Source: an uncultured Acidobacteriia bacterium
GTDB lineage: Bacteria; Acidobacteriota; Terriglobia; Bryobacterales; Bryobacteraceae
Assembly: GCA_903881085.1 (NCBI GenBank)
Contig: CAIRSA010000127.1
Location: 1-64,000 of the forward strand
Direction: 5' to 3'
Length of the DNA: 64,000 bases
Part shown: one piece after another, positions 34,152 through 43,324 of the stretch
Position numbering within the stretch: the first letter of the stretch is position 1
How the letters are laid out: every line of letters begins with the position of its first letter
Made by a program: the position numbers and the translations under genes
The notes under the pieces: generated by a model
What the model was told of the DNA's origin: nothing
Seen by the model: only the letters and a program-made list of their open reading frames with translations
Databases searched by the model: none

Positions 34152-35466
34152 TCGAGTTCGCAGCAACCGCCACCGGCGCGGATCCGTGTCCTTTCAGGTA
34201 CTGGTGATTCTTGTGCCGGTGCTGTTAGGCTTCATCGGATTCGCTGTCGATCTGGGGCGGTTGTACATGGTGCGTAGCGAACTGAAAAACGCTGCCAACG
34301 CCATGGCGATCTCTGCCGCTCAGCAGTTGATCGGAACCTCTGCCGCCACGGGCAATGCCTCGGCGATCTCTTTGCTGACCGTGGAAACAGATTCCGGCTA
34401 TGGCAACAAGTATGACTTTGCCGGACTTAACATCAACGATAGCGGGGGCAATTACGTGAGCACGGTGGTCGATCCGACATACTATGCTGCCGCCGCCGAT
34501 GCGCTGGGCAGCAGTGGCTCCACGGCCGATTCCACTACGGCAAAATACGTGAAGCTGCAGATTACCGGTGAAGCGCCCATTATTTTTTGGAGCTTTCTGT
34601 CGCTGGCTCAGGATCGCAAGGTCAACGTAATTGCACAGGCCGTGGCTGGCATTAGCGCCCCGTTGTGCACCGGCTGCGCGGTCGACCCGATCGCGATTGG
34701 GGCATTGGTCACCGACGGTTCTGACACTGTCGATTTCGGCTTTGTCCCGGGCACGCGCTACACTTTCGCATTTAGCTGCAATGGCAACCCGGTGGCCACC
34801 GGTCTGACCGGAGCTGCGCAGGTGGTCCCGTACTTGATTCTTGACCGCTACAACCAGGGGGCACAACTTTTCCCCGAAGAAGATGCGCAACTGTTCTGGA
34901 TAGGCACGCAAGGGCTGCCGCCGGTGAACCCCTACGATTCCAGCCTGGTGAACACCGCTGGCCTGCCACTGGGCTGCATTCAGGTCGGTGCCCTGGAAGC
35001 GCCGTGGGCTTCGGCAGCGCCACAGGCATGCGCCGTACCCACGCCTCAGCCATTTGTTCTGAACTACACCTGCGGTCTGGCAGGCCGCTTCGATCCCAAT
35101 GTGCCCGACGCGTGCGCCAACATCGCCGAAGTCGGAACAATTTCGACGATCAATGCAGCGGATACGGATCTGACCGATCTCGACGACTATACGGCCTACG
35201 TTGGCAACATGCGCCGGATTATTACGGTGCCTATCGTCGACGCGCTGAATGCCGGCGGCAACATGACGGTGCTTGGCTTCCGCCAGTTCCTGTTGGAGCC
35301 GGATCCGGGCAATACCACGATTACGCCGTCCGATCGCTATTCGCGGTTCGTCGTGCTGTATCTGGGCAGCGTGATGCCCATCAAAGGAAGCGTTCCGCCG
35401 CGGCCTGATAATACGCTTTCGTGCGTGCAGACAAATGGCCCCGGAAAGGTGATCCTGCACCAATGA
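34120..35466 (+). CDS. TadG-like pilus assembly protein (Tad/TadE-G domain)
   Basis: A 448-residue protein with a basic N-terminus and one membrane helix (VLVILVPVLLGFIGFAVDLG) followed by RLYMVRSELKNAANAMAISAAQQL, the Flp-assembly TadE/G-like signature. The large C-terminal part is extracytoplasmic with several Cys (for example LCTGCAVDP). The TTG at 34120 has GGAG four bases upstream; GTG at 34129 or 34186 are alternatives, so the start is uncertain. The stop overlaps the next ATG (ATGA). Confidence 0.82.
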   Translation: MDRVDNRNPNNRVRSNRHRRGSVSFQVLVILVPVLLGFIGFAVDLGRLYMVRSELKNAANAMAISAAQQLIGTSAATGNASAISLLTVETDSGYGNKYDFAGLNINDSGGNYVSTVVDPTYYAAAADALGSSGSTADSTTAKYVKLQITGEAPIIFWSFLSLAQDRKVNVIAQAVAGISAPLCTGCAVDPIAIGALVTDGSDTVDFGFVPGTRYTFAFSCNGNPVATGLTGAAQVVPYLILDRYNQGAQLFPEEDAQLFWIGTQGLPPVNPYDSSLVNTAGLPLGCIQVGALEAPWASAAPQACAVPTPQPFVLNYTCGLAGRFDPNVPDACANIAEVGTISTINAADTDLTDLDDYTAYVGNMRRIITVPIVDALNAGGNMTVLGFRQFLLEPDPGNTTITPSDRYSRFVVLYLGSVMPIKGSVPPRPDNTLSCVQTNGPGKVILHQ

Positions 35467-36101
35467 CGATCACGTGGCCGTCTGCAAAATCAGGTAGTCC
35501 CGAAATTAGGGCAGGCGAATCGCCCGCCCCACCCTTGAAAACACTGCGTGTCCGTGGGTGGCGCAGGCGATTCGCCTGTGCGAATACTAATCAGTCCTAC
35601 CTTCGAAGCACCCGCGGGTCCGCCCTCGTGGAAGCGGCCCTGTTCATACCAATCCTCTCGCTGCTTCTATTCGGCACGCTCGAACTGGCCCGCATCGGCT
35701 GGACCTTCTTCACCCTGGAAAAGATGATGAACCAGATCGCGCGCGACGCCGGTGTACAGCAGGGCATCAATTTCTGCGATCCCGCCGATCCGCAACTGGC
35801 CAACATCCTGAACTACGCGACTACAGTGACCGAAGATGGTTCGGGAACGCCGATCCTGCCGAATCTCACGGCGACCAACATCAGTGTGCGCGTGGAACGG
35901 GTGGACCCCACTACCTCCGCGCTCGGCGTATGCGACTGCTCCATCACCGGTTGCGATTTATCCGCAGGCGGCCGCAGCCCCGATTTTATTGTTGTCTATC
36001 TGCCGGACGGTTATACCGTCAGTCCCAGGCTCCCATTCATGGCGGCCATCACTCCATTCCTATTGCGTCCCCACGTGCGGATGCCGTTTGGAGGCACCTA
36101 G
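35463..36101 (+). CDS. TadE-like pseudopilin with REP-derived N-terminal extension
   Basis: A 212-residue TadE-like protein. The core is RGSALVEAALFIPILSLLLF at about residues 51-70, with the Glu of the TadE signature, then ELARIGWTFFTLEKMMNQIA. The C-terminal half is extracytoplasmic and has a CDCSITGCD cluster. Translation is coupled to the upstream gene (ATGA). Residues 16-40 are encoded by two inverted REP sequences (35509-35537 and 35554-35582), and no start codon lies between these and the TadE domain, so the REP sequence must be translated. Confidence 0.82.
   Translation: MTITWPSAKSGSPEIRAGESPAPPLKTLRVRGWRRRFACANTNQSYLRSTRGSALVEAALFIPILSLLLFGTLELARIGWTFFTLEKMMNQIARDAGVQQGINFCDPADPQLANILNYATTVTEDGSGTPILPNLTATNISVRVERVDPTTSALGVCDCSITGCDLSAGGRSPDFIVVYLPDGYTVSPRLPFMAAITPFLLRPHVRMPFGGT
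35509..35582. repeat. Inverted REP pair inside a TadE-like coding sequence
   Basis: Unit C1, 35509-35537, is a reverse-oriented REP (its complement begins caagggtggggcgggcgatt). Unit C2, 35554-35582, is a forward REP (gtgggtggcgcaggcgattc). Both have the GTGGG tag and the caggcg/cgcctg palindrome of the copies flanking the RAYT gene. Together they form a REPIN-like pair, within the reading frame of the gene. Confidence 0.75.
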
Positions 36102-36623
36102 ATGGCAATCTTCCGCAAGAATAAACGTGGCCAGCGCGGCCAGGTTCTAGTCGAAAACGTCATGATGTTTACCGGCGTGCTGGTTCCCCTGACCTTCGGT
36201 CTCATCTACATGTGCCAGCTTCTTTGGGTGTGGAACAGCATTGTGGAATTCACTCGCGACGGAGCAAGTTATGCCGCCGCGCACTGCTGGAACAACGGCG
36301 GCTCCAACGTGACGGACTACATGCGCACCCACGTGCCCGGCAACCTCGACCAGGATCAGTTTTCTACCGGCCAGGCCGACCTGACCATCAACTATTACGC
36401 ACGCGATGCAGCCAGCGGAGCGATAACTGACTTTACTTGTGACGCCGGCGACTGCACCGTCGGCTGCATCCCTGACCTGGTCACCGTTCATGTGGCAACG
36501 TACCAGTTCAAAACATTTTTAAGTTATCTCGGAATACCGGCGGTTTCCATTCCGGACTTTTCGACAACAGTACCGATGGAGAGCGCAGGCTGCGACCCCG
36601 AACAGGGTACGTGCCTGCCTTAG
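36102..36623 (+). CDS. Second TadE-like pseudopilin
   Basis: A 173-residue protein whose ATG directly follows the previous stop. The N-terminus RGQRGQVLVENVMMFTGVLV, with Glu after the hydrophobic start, then PLTFGLIYMCQLLWVWNSIVEFTRDGASYAA, is TadE-type. The soluble part has Cys at CDAGDCTVGC and near the end, so disulfides are likely. With the two upstream genes it forms a set of minor pseudopilins. Confidence 0.8.
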   Translation: MAIFRKNKRGQRGQVLVENVMMFTGVLVPLTFGLIYMCQLLWVWNSIVEFTRDGASYAAAHCWNNGGSNVTDYMRTHVPGNLDQDQFSTGQADLTINYYARDAASGAITDFTCDAGDCTVGCIPDLVTVHVATYQFKTFLSYLGIPAVSIPDFSTTVPMESAGCDPEQGTCLP

Positions 36624-36638
36624 GGAGAGATTGGAATC

Positions 36639-37856
36639 ATGTCTATTACACTTTTGGTGGCTTCCTCCGATGAGGCGTTTCGCGAGGCGATCCGTGAGAA
36701 CCTGCTGAATATCCCCAACGCGCGTGTCATCGCCGAGTATCCCGATATCTCGACGAACCTGTACATCCGCGTGCTTCAGGATCTCGAGCGCCACCCCGAT
36801 GCCGCTCTCATCCTGGACATCTCGGGCGACATGGAGTCTGGCCGCAAGGCTCTTGAAAAAGTGAAGCAGGCCGCGCCCGACCTCTACACCATGGTCGCCG
36901 ACTACACCACCGATGGCGAATCGGTCATCTCCGCCGTGCGCGCCGGCGCTAACGACTTCTTCGTTCTGCCGCTTCGCCGCCAGGACTTTCGCGAAGCCAT
37001 TACGCGCCTGGAACACGTGCCGCGCCGCCACACGGCATCGGAAAGCCGACTCGGCAAGGTCTATACGTTCATCGGCACCAAGGGCGGCGTGGGTACAACA
37101 TCCTTGGCAGTCAATTTCGCCAGCGTGCTTTCGCAGCGAAAATCAAACACGGTGCTGATCGACCTGGACTGGGTGGGCAACGATGTGGCAATGCAGCTCG
37201 GCGCGCAGCCGCAGTATACGCTGGTGGAAGTAGGCGAAAACATTACGCGCATGGATCAGGCCCTGTTCGAGGGCTTCGTCACGCGTGATCCGCTGGGCTT
37301 TTACCTGGTCGGCCCGCCGGACTCGCTGGAAGTGCCGCCGGCCTACTTTACCGAGCCCCTGTTCCGCGAATTCGCCACGTTCCTGGTGGAAAAATACGAG
37401 TCCATTGTCATCGATGCAGGCCGCCTGGTGAATGACGATCTGATCCTCGGCGCGTTGCAGGTTTCCAGTTCCATCTTCGTTGTCGTCACGCAGGAGTTTC
37501 CGGCAGTACGCAATGCCCAACGCTACATCAGCTACCTGATGCGCATGGGCTTCAACCAGGATCAGATCAAAGTGGTGGTCAACAAGTACACCAAGAAGCC
37601 GAGTCCGCTGTATGCCTCCCTGGAACAGATCCAGCAGACGCTCAATCAACCGGTGTTCTACGGAATCCCCGAATCTACTGCGGTGCTGGCCAGCATTAAC
37701 CGGTCGCGCCCGCTGGTTAGCGAGCGGCAGACCTTTGCCGAAATGGACAAGGTGATTCGCAACTTTACCGACAAAGCGACCGGCGTCAAGAAGGCCGCAG
37801 GCGACGATGGTGCAAAGAACGGCTCCGGCAAGGTAAAAGCGGCGCTGGGAATTTAA
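36639..37856 (+). CDS. cpaE: CpaE/TadZ, MinD-like pilus localisation ATPase
   Basis: A 405-residue protein: N-terminal receiver-like domain (residues 1-120, with DISGDMESGRK) and a ParA/MinD-type ATPase domain. The deviant Walker A reads K148-GGVGTTS, lacking the second Lys of KGGxGKT(S/T), as is known in TadZ proteins, so nucleotide hydrolysis may be weak. TadZ places the pilus machine at the pole or other site. A clear binding site (agggaga) lies 14 bp before ATG, and the gene ends 3 bp before tadA. Confidence 0.9.
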   Translation: MSITLLVASSDEAFREAIRENLLNIPNARVIAEYPDISTNLYIRVLQDLERHPDAALILDISGDMESGRKALEKVKQAAPDLYTMVADYTTDGESVISAVRAGANDFFVLPLRRQDFREAITRLEHVPRRHTASESRLGKVYTFIGTKGGVGTTSLAVNFASVLSQRKSNTVLIDLDWVGNDVAMQLGAQPQYTLVEVGENITRMDQALFEGFVTRDPLGFYLVGPPDSLEVPPAYFTEPLFREFATFLVEKYESIVIDAGRLVNDDLILGALQVSSSIFVVVTQEFPAVRNAQRYISYLMRMGFNQDQIKVVVNKYTKKPSPLYASLEQIQQTLNQPVFYGIPESTAVLASINRSRPLVSERQTFAEMDKVIRNFTDKATGVKKAAGDDGAKNGSGKVKAALGI

Positions 37857-37859
37857 TTC

Positions 37860-39176
37860 ATGTCAAGCCGTACTCCAATCCGGCCCAGTTCTTCGGGCGC
37901 AGATCGCTGGTTCGGGATCAAGACCCAGCTTCACGCGAAGCTGGTCAACTCCCTCACGCCCGATCAACTGCGCAGCCTGAAAAAAGAGGGCGTGCGCGAA
38001 ACCATCGGCGTTGTTTTCGAACGCATCATCAAAGAAGAAAACATCCCGATGACCGCGCCCGAGCGCGAGCGGCTCATCGAAGAAGTTCTCGATGAAGTGT
38101 TCGGCCTCGGCCCGCTGGAAGCGCTGCTAAAAGATGCAAGCATCAGCGACATCATGGTGAACGGCTTCGATTCCATCTACGTGGAACGGGCGGGCCGCGT
38201 GGTGGAAACCAACGTTCGGTTCAAGGACCAGAACCACGTCCGCGTCATCATCGATCGCATCGTTTCGAACATCGGCCGCCGTATTGACGATTCGTCGCCC
38301 ATTGTAGACGCACGCCTGCCCGATGGCTCGCGTGTTTGCGCCGTCATTCCGCCCATTTCGCTCATCGGCCCGGTTATGTCGATTCGCCGCTTCGGCAAGA
38401 AGCTGCTCACGACGGAAGATCTGCAACGCAACGAAACACTCACCACCGGCATGCTCGATTTTATTAGCGGTTGCGTGGAAGCACGTCTCAACGTCGTTAT
38501 CTCCGGCGGTTCCGGCTCCGGCAAGACCACGGTGCTCAACACGCTTTCGCGCTTCATTCCCGAAGAAGAACGCGTCGTCACCATTGAAGACACGGCCGAA
38601 TTGCAGATGCAGCAGGCGCACATTGTGCGACTGGAAACGCGCCCCATCAACATTGAAGGCGCCGGCGCCATCACCCAGCGCGACCTGGTTATTAACGCCC
38701 TGCGTATGCGTCCTGACCGCATCGTGATTGGTGAGTGCCGCGGACCGGAAGCGCTCGACATGATGCAGGCCATGAACACGGGCCACGATGGCTCCATGAC
38801 AACAACCCACGCCAACTCCGCCCGCGATGCGTTTTCGCGCCTGGAGACAATGGTCATGATGGCCAGCTCCGCCATCCCCGATAAAGTCATCCGCCAGATG
38901 CTAGCCAGCGCCGTCAACATCGTGATCCACTGCGCCCGCCTCGCTGACGGTACGCGTAAACTGGTAAGTATTAGCGAAGTGACCGGTACCGACGGCGAAA
39001 CCGTTCACATGGAAGACATCTTCGTCTTCGACCGCGAAGGCCTGGGCAAGAGCGGCAAAGTGATCGGAAAGTTCCGCGCTACCGGTTACCGTCCGGAATG
39101 TAACGAGCGCCTGAAGGCCTACGGAGTCCACCTTCCGGATTCTGTCTTCACGGAGTTGCAGGAAGTGAAGGATTAA
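37860..39176 (+). CDS. tadA: CpaF/TadA, Tad pilus secretion ATPase
   Basis: A 438-residue VirB11/GspE-type ATPase powering Flp pilus extension and retraction. Walker A is GGSGSGKTT at residues 216-224; RPDRIVIGECRGPEALDMMQ holds Walker B and the Asp/His boxes, with GHDGSMTTTHANS following. The N-terminal FGLGPLEALLKDASISDIMVNG segment is typical of CpaF. It lies 3 bp after tadZ and 5 bp before tadB. Confidence 0.95.
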   Translation: MSSRTPIRPSSSGADRWFGIKTQLHAKLVNSLTPDQLRSLKKEGVRETIGVVFERIIKEENIPMTAPERERLIEEVLDEVFGLGPLEALLKDASISDIMVNGFDSIYVERAGRVVETNVRFKDQNHVRVIIDRIVSNIGRRIDDSSPIVDARLPDGSRVCAVIPPISLIGPVMSIRRFGKKLLTTEDLQRNETLTTGMLDFISGCVEARLNVVISGGSGSGKTTVLNTLSRFIPEEERVVTIEDTAELQMQQAHIVRLETRPINIEGAGAITQRDLVINALRMRPDRIVIGECRGPEALDMMQAMNTGHDGSMTTTHANSARDAFSRLETMVMMASSAIPDKVIRQMLASAVNIVIHCARLADGTRKLVSISEVTGTDGETVHMEDIFVFDREGLGKSGKVIGKFRATGYRPECNERLKAYGVHLPDSVFTELQEVKD

Positions 39177-39181
39177 CCCTG

Positions 39182-40168
39182 ATGCACAACTTACCATTTG
39201 GCTTTCTCTTTATCGCCTTTCTCATCTTCACCGGGGCCTTTCTCGCCGCCGGCTACTACGCCTGGGCCGTGCCGCGCCAGTTTGAGGTCGACAAGGTCAC
39301 CTCACGCATGCGGGAAATCCGTGTGCGCAACAATCCACGGGCCAGCGCGCGCGGCGACTTGATCCGGCGGGAAGAACAGGGAACGTTCGCCTTCATTACC
39401 GACTTCTTTCAATGGGTAGGTCTGCTGCGGCGCTTGCAGGAGTTTATTGATCAGGCGAATCTGAAGCATCGAGCAGGCGACGTGTTTACGCTTTCCGTGA
39501 TTATCTTTGTGGTGGTGTACGCGATATTGAGTTTCTTCGCCATCCCGATGTTCATTTTGAAGGCCTTCGTGGCCTTGATCTTTGCGGGTATACCCACATT
39601 CTATATTTCCCGTGTGCGCAGCAGGCGCATTGATAAGTTTCAAGAGTTCCTGCCTGACACAATCGATCTGTTCAACAGAACGATGAAGGCCGGTCACAAC
39701 ATTCACAGTGGCCTGGAAACAATCGCATCGGAAACCTCAGACCCCGTGAAGATGGAGTTCAAGAAGGTCGTGGAAGAGCTTTCGCTTGGTTCGCCCATCG
39801 AAGCAGCGCTGCACGGCCTGGGCCGGCGCATGCCCATCGTCGATTTGAAGTTCTTCATCATCAGCTTGATTTTGCAGCGGCAAACCGGCGCCAACATGGT
39901 TTCCGTTTTGGAGAGCCTTTCCACGCTGGTTCGCGAACGCATGAACCTCATTCACAAAATGAAGGCGGCCACAGCGTCGCAGCGTATGTCAGCGGGTTTG
40001 ATCTGCTCACTGCCGGTAGTTATGGGCGTGGGTATGTGGATTCTGAAGCCGGCCATGATCTCCATTCTGTGGACCGATGATACCGGCAGTATGTTCCTGG
40101 CTTACGCAATTATCTCGGAAGCGGTAGGCATCATTGTCATCCGAATACTTTCCAACTTGAAGGTCTGA
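39182..40168 (+). CDS. tadB: TadB, inner-membrane pilus platform protein
   Basis: A 328-residue GspF-fold membrane protein: N-terminal helix, two middle helices, and the cytoplasmic GspF domain with TIDLFNRTMKAGHNIHSGLE and SLGSPIEAALHGLGRRMPIVDLKFFIISLILQRQTG, then C-terminal helices. TadB pairs with TadC to form the platform that the TadA ATPase drives. Confidence 0.92.
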   Translation: MHNLPFGFLFIAFLIFTGAFLAAGYYAWAVPRQFEVDKVTSRMREIRVRNNPRASARGDLIRREEQGTFAFITDFFQWVGLLRRLQEFIDQANLKHRAGDVFTLSVIIFVVVYAILSFFAIPMFILKAFVALIFAGIPTFYISRVRSRRIDKFQEFLPDTIDLFNRTMKAGHNIHSGLETIASETSDPVKMEFKKVVEELSLGSPIEAALHGLGRRMPIVDLKFFIISLILQRQTGANMVSVLESLSTLVRERMNLIHKMKAATASQRMSAGLICSLPVVMGVGMWILKPAMISILWTDDTGSMFLAYAIISEAVGIIVIRILSNLKV

Positions 40169-40171
40169 AAA

Positions 40172-41113
40172 ATGTCAGCTATCACACCGATTCTATTTTT
40201 CATCGCCGTGTTTGCCACGGTTGCCGCGCTGATCTATTCGGCCCTCAAACTGATTGAGCCGCAGGAAGATCCTCTTGGCGATCGCATTGACCAACTGCAG
40301 ACCAACACTATGGGCGTAACATCGCGCGGGCGGACCCGTCGCAGTGCCGATGGCGGATTCCTTAACAGGGTGCTGTACATCGTCAGCAACATGGGCATGG
40401 AGGACTGGCTCAAGGACATCGAAAAAGAGCTGAACCAGGCCGGCATCCGGCGCAAGGAAGCGGTGGCGCTTTACGTCATCTTCAATATCCTGTTCTTCCT
40501 GGTATTGATGCTGCTCATGCTGTGGCTGCAAAAGGACAACCCGATCAGCAATAAACTGGGCGGTGTGGCGGCGGCTGGCTTGCTCGGCTACCTGATTCCG
40601 CAGCAGGTGCTGCATAAGCTGGTGTCGCGGTATCGCGCGAAGCTGCAGGAAGCCCTGCCCGATACAGTTGATTTGCTTGGTATCGTGCTCGGCACCGGCT
40701 TGGCACTGGATCAGGCCATGACCCGCGTGAGCGAAGAGATGCAGTTCATTTACCCGGAACTGGCCTCGGAATTCTACACCGTGGTTATGCAGGTTAAGGC
40801 TGGCCAGGAGCGCAGCAAAGCGTTCCAGCAACTGGTGCGCCGCACAGGCATTGAGGATATCAAATCGCTGGCCGCGATGATTATCCAGTCAGAGCGCTTC
40901 GGTACCAGTCTTGCTCAGGCGTTGAAGGTATACGCCGAAGCACTGCGTATGCGCCGCAAACTGCGTGCGGAAGCGATGGTGGCGAAAGCCGGTATCAAGA
41001 TGCTGTTCCCCATCGTGCTGTTTATTCTGCCGGCGTTGTTTGTGGTGGCGCTTGTCCCGGGCTTGTTGAGCGCGTTGCGCGATCTGCGTGGCGGCATCGG
41101 CGGAAGCCGGTAA
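40172..41113 (+). CDS. tadC: TadC, inner-membrane pilus platform protein
   Basis: A 313-residue GspF-fold protein with TVDLLGIVLGTGLALDQAMT, VKAGQERSKAFQQLVRRTGI and SLAAMIIQSERFGTSLAQAL before the last membrane helix. It is the partner of TadB and the last gene of the pilus operon. Its last 260 bp (40854-41113) have a shortened, frameshifted copy at 44651-44857. Confidence 0.93.
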   Translation: MSAITPILFFIAVFATVAALIYSALKLIEPQEDPLGDRIDQLQTNTMGVTSRGRTRRSADGGFLNRVLYIVSNMGMEDWLKDIEKELNQAGIRRKEAVALYVIFNILFFLVLMLLMLWLQKDNPISNKLGGVAAAGLLGYLIPQQVLHKLVSRYRAKLQEALPDTVDLLGIVLGTGLALDQAMTRVSEEMQFIYPELASEFYTVVMQVKAGQERSKAFQQLVRRTGIEDIKSLAAMIIQSERFGTSLAQALKVYAEALRMRRKLRAEAMVAKAGIKMLFPIVLFILPALFVVALVPGLLSALRDLRGGIGGSR

Positions 41114-41390
41114 CGGAATCCAACCCGGCGCGGAACCCCTGTTCCATAAGCGCTAACTTAAGATCTCAACTGGCTTTCTAGTCGCTGGGTTACTTTTATG
41201 GGTACGACTCCAGTGTCAAGAGAAACCTCCTGCGGCTGGGTGGTCTTGGCCGTTTGGCAGTGGAAAGGAGACTGCCCTTAGCCTCCAACGCCGAACAGCT
41301 TAGGCGGCGCAAAACGCGAGACATGGTGGAAGTGTCCTCTCCAGGCCCTCGCTATTCGTCTTCACATCTACTATACTAATTCCCAGGCTC
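41114..41390. other. Intergenic region between tadC and the sigma factor
   Basis: 277 bp with no open frame of interest. A TATACT at 41372-41377, 14 bp before the GTG start of the sigma gene, is a possible -10, but no matching -35 was seen. Several short palindromes occur near 41300 (cgccg...cggcg) without a clear role. Confidence 0.4.
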
Positions 41391-41972
41391 GTGGAACTCA
41401 CGGAAATTCTTCAACGGATCCACACGGGCGACCGTGACGCTCTTGATGCGGCGATTCCGCTGGTCTATGCCGAGCTCAAGAAAGTCGCTGCAAAACACCT
41501 GAGGAAAGAATTGGGTCAGCACGTTGAAACCACCGCGCTCGTGCATGAGACCTATGTGAAGATGACGGGTCTGCACCATCCCTGCTACGAAAACCGGGCT
41601 CACTTCTTTGCCATTGCTTCGCGCCTCATGCGGCAAATTCTGGTGGACCACGCACGCGCCAACCTCACGCACAAGCGCGATGGGGTGCAGATCGAAGTGA
41701 CAGATCTCCTGAACCTGGCCGGTACTCCGCGGAGCGCTCTGCTGCTGGATCTGGACGAGGCGCTTCACAGGTTAGCCGCAACAGACCCGCGCAAGGTCGA
41801 ACTGATCGAGATGCGCTACTTCGGCGGTATGACAGCCGAGGAATCGGCCGATGCGCTGGGGATCACAGCCCACATGGCGCGCCGCGATCTCCGGATCGCC
41901 CACGCATGGCTCCATCGGGAACTCGGCCAGGACCAGTGGCGCGAGGGCGAGGTCATGGAAAGTGACTCCTGA
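41391..41972 (+). CDS. ECF-type RNA polymerase sigma factor (TIGR02999-like)
   Basis: A 193-residue sigma-70-family factor: region 2 (HVETTALVHETYVKM, ENRAHFFAIASRLMRQILVDHARA) and region 4 (DPRKVELIEMRYFGGMTAEESADALGIT, then the recognition helix MARRDLRIAHAWL). This matches the TIGR02999 class common in Acidobacteria and Planctomycetes. The start is GTG 41391. Its end overlaps the kinase start, and such sigma factors are often paired with a Ser/Thr kinase. Confidence 0.88.
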   Translation: MELTEILQRIHTGDRDALDAAIPLVYAELKKVAAKHLRKELGQHVETTALVHETYVKMTGLHHPCYENRAHFFAIASRLMRQILVDHARANLTHKRDGVQIEVTDLLNLAGTPRSALLLDLDEALHRLAATDPRKVELIEMRYFGGMTAEESADALGITAHMARRDLRIAHAWLHRELGQDQWREGEVMESDS

Positions 41973-43212
41973 AACCGAGTTGATTTTTCATGCTGTCTCC
42001 GACCTCACTCCCGAGGCCCGCGCGCGGTACTTCGAAGAGAACAGCGTCCCTCCCGCGATCCGCCGCGATGTGGAATCGCTGCTTCGGTTCGACGCCGGAG
42101 CTACCGGTTTCCTGGCCCAGGGGCTGCTCAACTCGGCTTCTCAAAACCTCGAGCGGGCTGAACAGGGTTCGCTCTGTGGCGCCTACCGCATGATTCGAGT
42201 TCTGGGCCGCGGCGGTATGGGTGCGGTCTACCTTGCGGAGCGCGCCGATGGGGAAGTCACCCAGCGAGCCGCCATCAAGATGCTGAGATACCCGGGAGAC
42301 GACTCCTTTCGCCTGCAGCGCTTCCTCCGCGAGCGCCAGATTTTGGCGTCGATCAACCACCCCAACATCGCCCGCCTGCTGGACGCCGGACACCGCAGCA
42401 ACGGCGAGCCGTACCTCGTGATGGAATACGTGGAAGGGGAGCGCGTCGACGAATATGCTTCCCGATTAAAGTTGCGCGACAAGCTCAAGCTGATGATTCA
42501 GATCTGCGAGGCAGTTGCCTATGCGCACCGCAATCTGATCATCCATCGCGACTTGAAGCCGGGCAACATCATGGTAGACTCGGCCGGGCGGCCCAAGCTT
42601 CTCGATTTCGGGATCGCGAAGATTCTGGAAGAGGCGACGGATCGAACACAAACGGTGCATAGGATGCTGACGCCGGATTATTCCAGCCCCGAACAATTTA
42701 CTGGCAGGCCGCCAACGACGGCCACTGACGTTTACTCCCTGGGGGCCGTCCTGTACAAAATCCTGACGGGCAGGAGTCCGCATGAGTTCCCCGATTCCAC
42801 GCCAGACCGGCTACTCTCAGACATTCAGACGCGCGAACCGGTACGGCCCTCGAAGCTTGTGTCCGGCGTGGGCCGCGATCTCGAAGCGATCCTCGGTAAA
42901 GCCCTCCGGAAAGAGCCTGAAGAGCGGTACCGGACTGTGGACGAGTTCGCCGCGGACCTGCAAGCGTTCCTGGAGTCGCGATCGATCTCGGTTCGCCGGC
43001 GCGATTGGCTTTATCGCATCTGGAAATTCAGGGTGCCTATTTTCGGGGTGGCTTGGGCCTTCACCATGATGAGCCTCTGGTATCTGGTCCGCAATCCGCG
43101 AACCAAAGCCTTACACGGCGCCGACGTGATGAGTTTGATAGGCGTCGGCGGGTGTTTCGGTGTGGCATCCGCCCTCCTCCTCCGTGTTCTTCGCAAGGGC
43201 GCATTTAAGTAA
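41962..43212 (+). CDS. Eukaryotic-like serine/threonine protein kinase with membrane tail
   Basis: A 416-residue kinase, from GTG 41962 inside the end of the sigma gene. The first 70 residues are of the type seen in sigma-linked kinases (ELIFHAVSDLTPEARARYFEE). Kinase motifs: glycine loop GRGGMG at 82-87, K106, HRDLKPGN (H195), DFG at 215-217 and the SPEQ activation segment. After the kinase domain comes a two-helix membrane tail (FRVPIFGVAWAFTMMSLWYL; MSLIGVGGCFGVASALLL) and it stops, with no extracellular sensor or TPR part. The tail has a free-standing copy just downstream. Confidence 0.9.
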   Translation: MTPETELIFHAVSDLTPEARARYFEENSVPPAIRRDVESLLRFDAGATGFLAQGLLNSASQNLERAEQGSLCGAYRMIRVLGRGGMGAVYLAERADGEVTQRAAIKMLRYPGDDSFRLQRFLRERQILASINHPNIARLLDAGHRSNGEPYLVMEYVEGERVDEYASRLKLRDKLKLMIQICEAVAYAHRNLIIHRDLKPGNIMVDSAGRPKLLDFGIAKILEEATDRTQTVHRMLTPDYSSPEQFTGRPPTTATDVYSLGAVLYKILTGRSPHEFPDSTPDRLLSDIQTREPVRPSKLVSGVGRDLEAILGKALRKEPEERYRTVDEFAADLQAFLESRSISVRRRDWLYRIWKFRVPIFGVAWAFTMMSLWYLVRNPRTKALHGADVMSLIGVGGCFGVASALLLRVLRKGAFK

Positions 43213-43260
43213 CATTCCCTCCTCTCTATACCGCCCCCGAACCCTCGTGCGGGTAGGTTC

Positions 43261-43316
43261 AAATATTTCTCCGCCCAGAGTCTAAAAACGCTTCGAATTC
43301 TCGCAGTAAGAACTGA
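43261..43316 (+). repeat. Repeated leader, copy 1
   Basis: A 56-nt segment (aaatatttctccgcccagag followed by tctaaaaacgcttcgaattc and tcgcagtaagaactga) that recurs at 43617-43672 with a few changes. Copy 1 precedes the 84-residue membrane ORF and copy 2 precedes the short secreted ORF, so the segment may carry a shared promoter or leader. Confidence 0.75.
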
Positions 43317-43324
43317 ACGCAAGA

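Noticed and set aside
41114-41390. Possible group II intron or structured RNA fragment after tadC
   Set aside because: Only short scattered palindromes; no domain V or conserved core could be identified.
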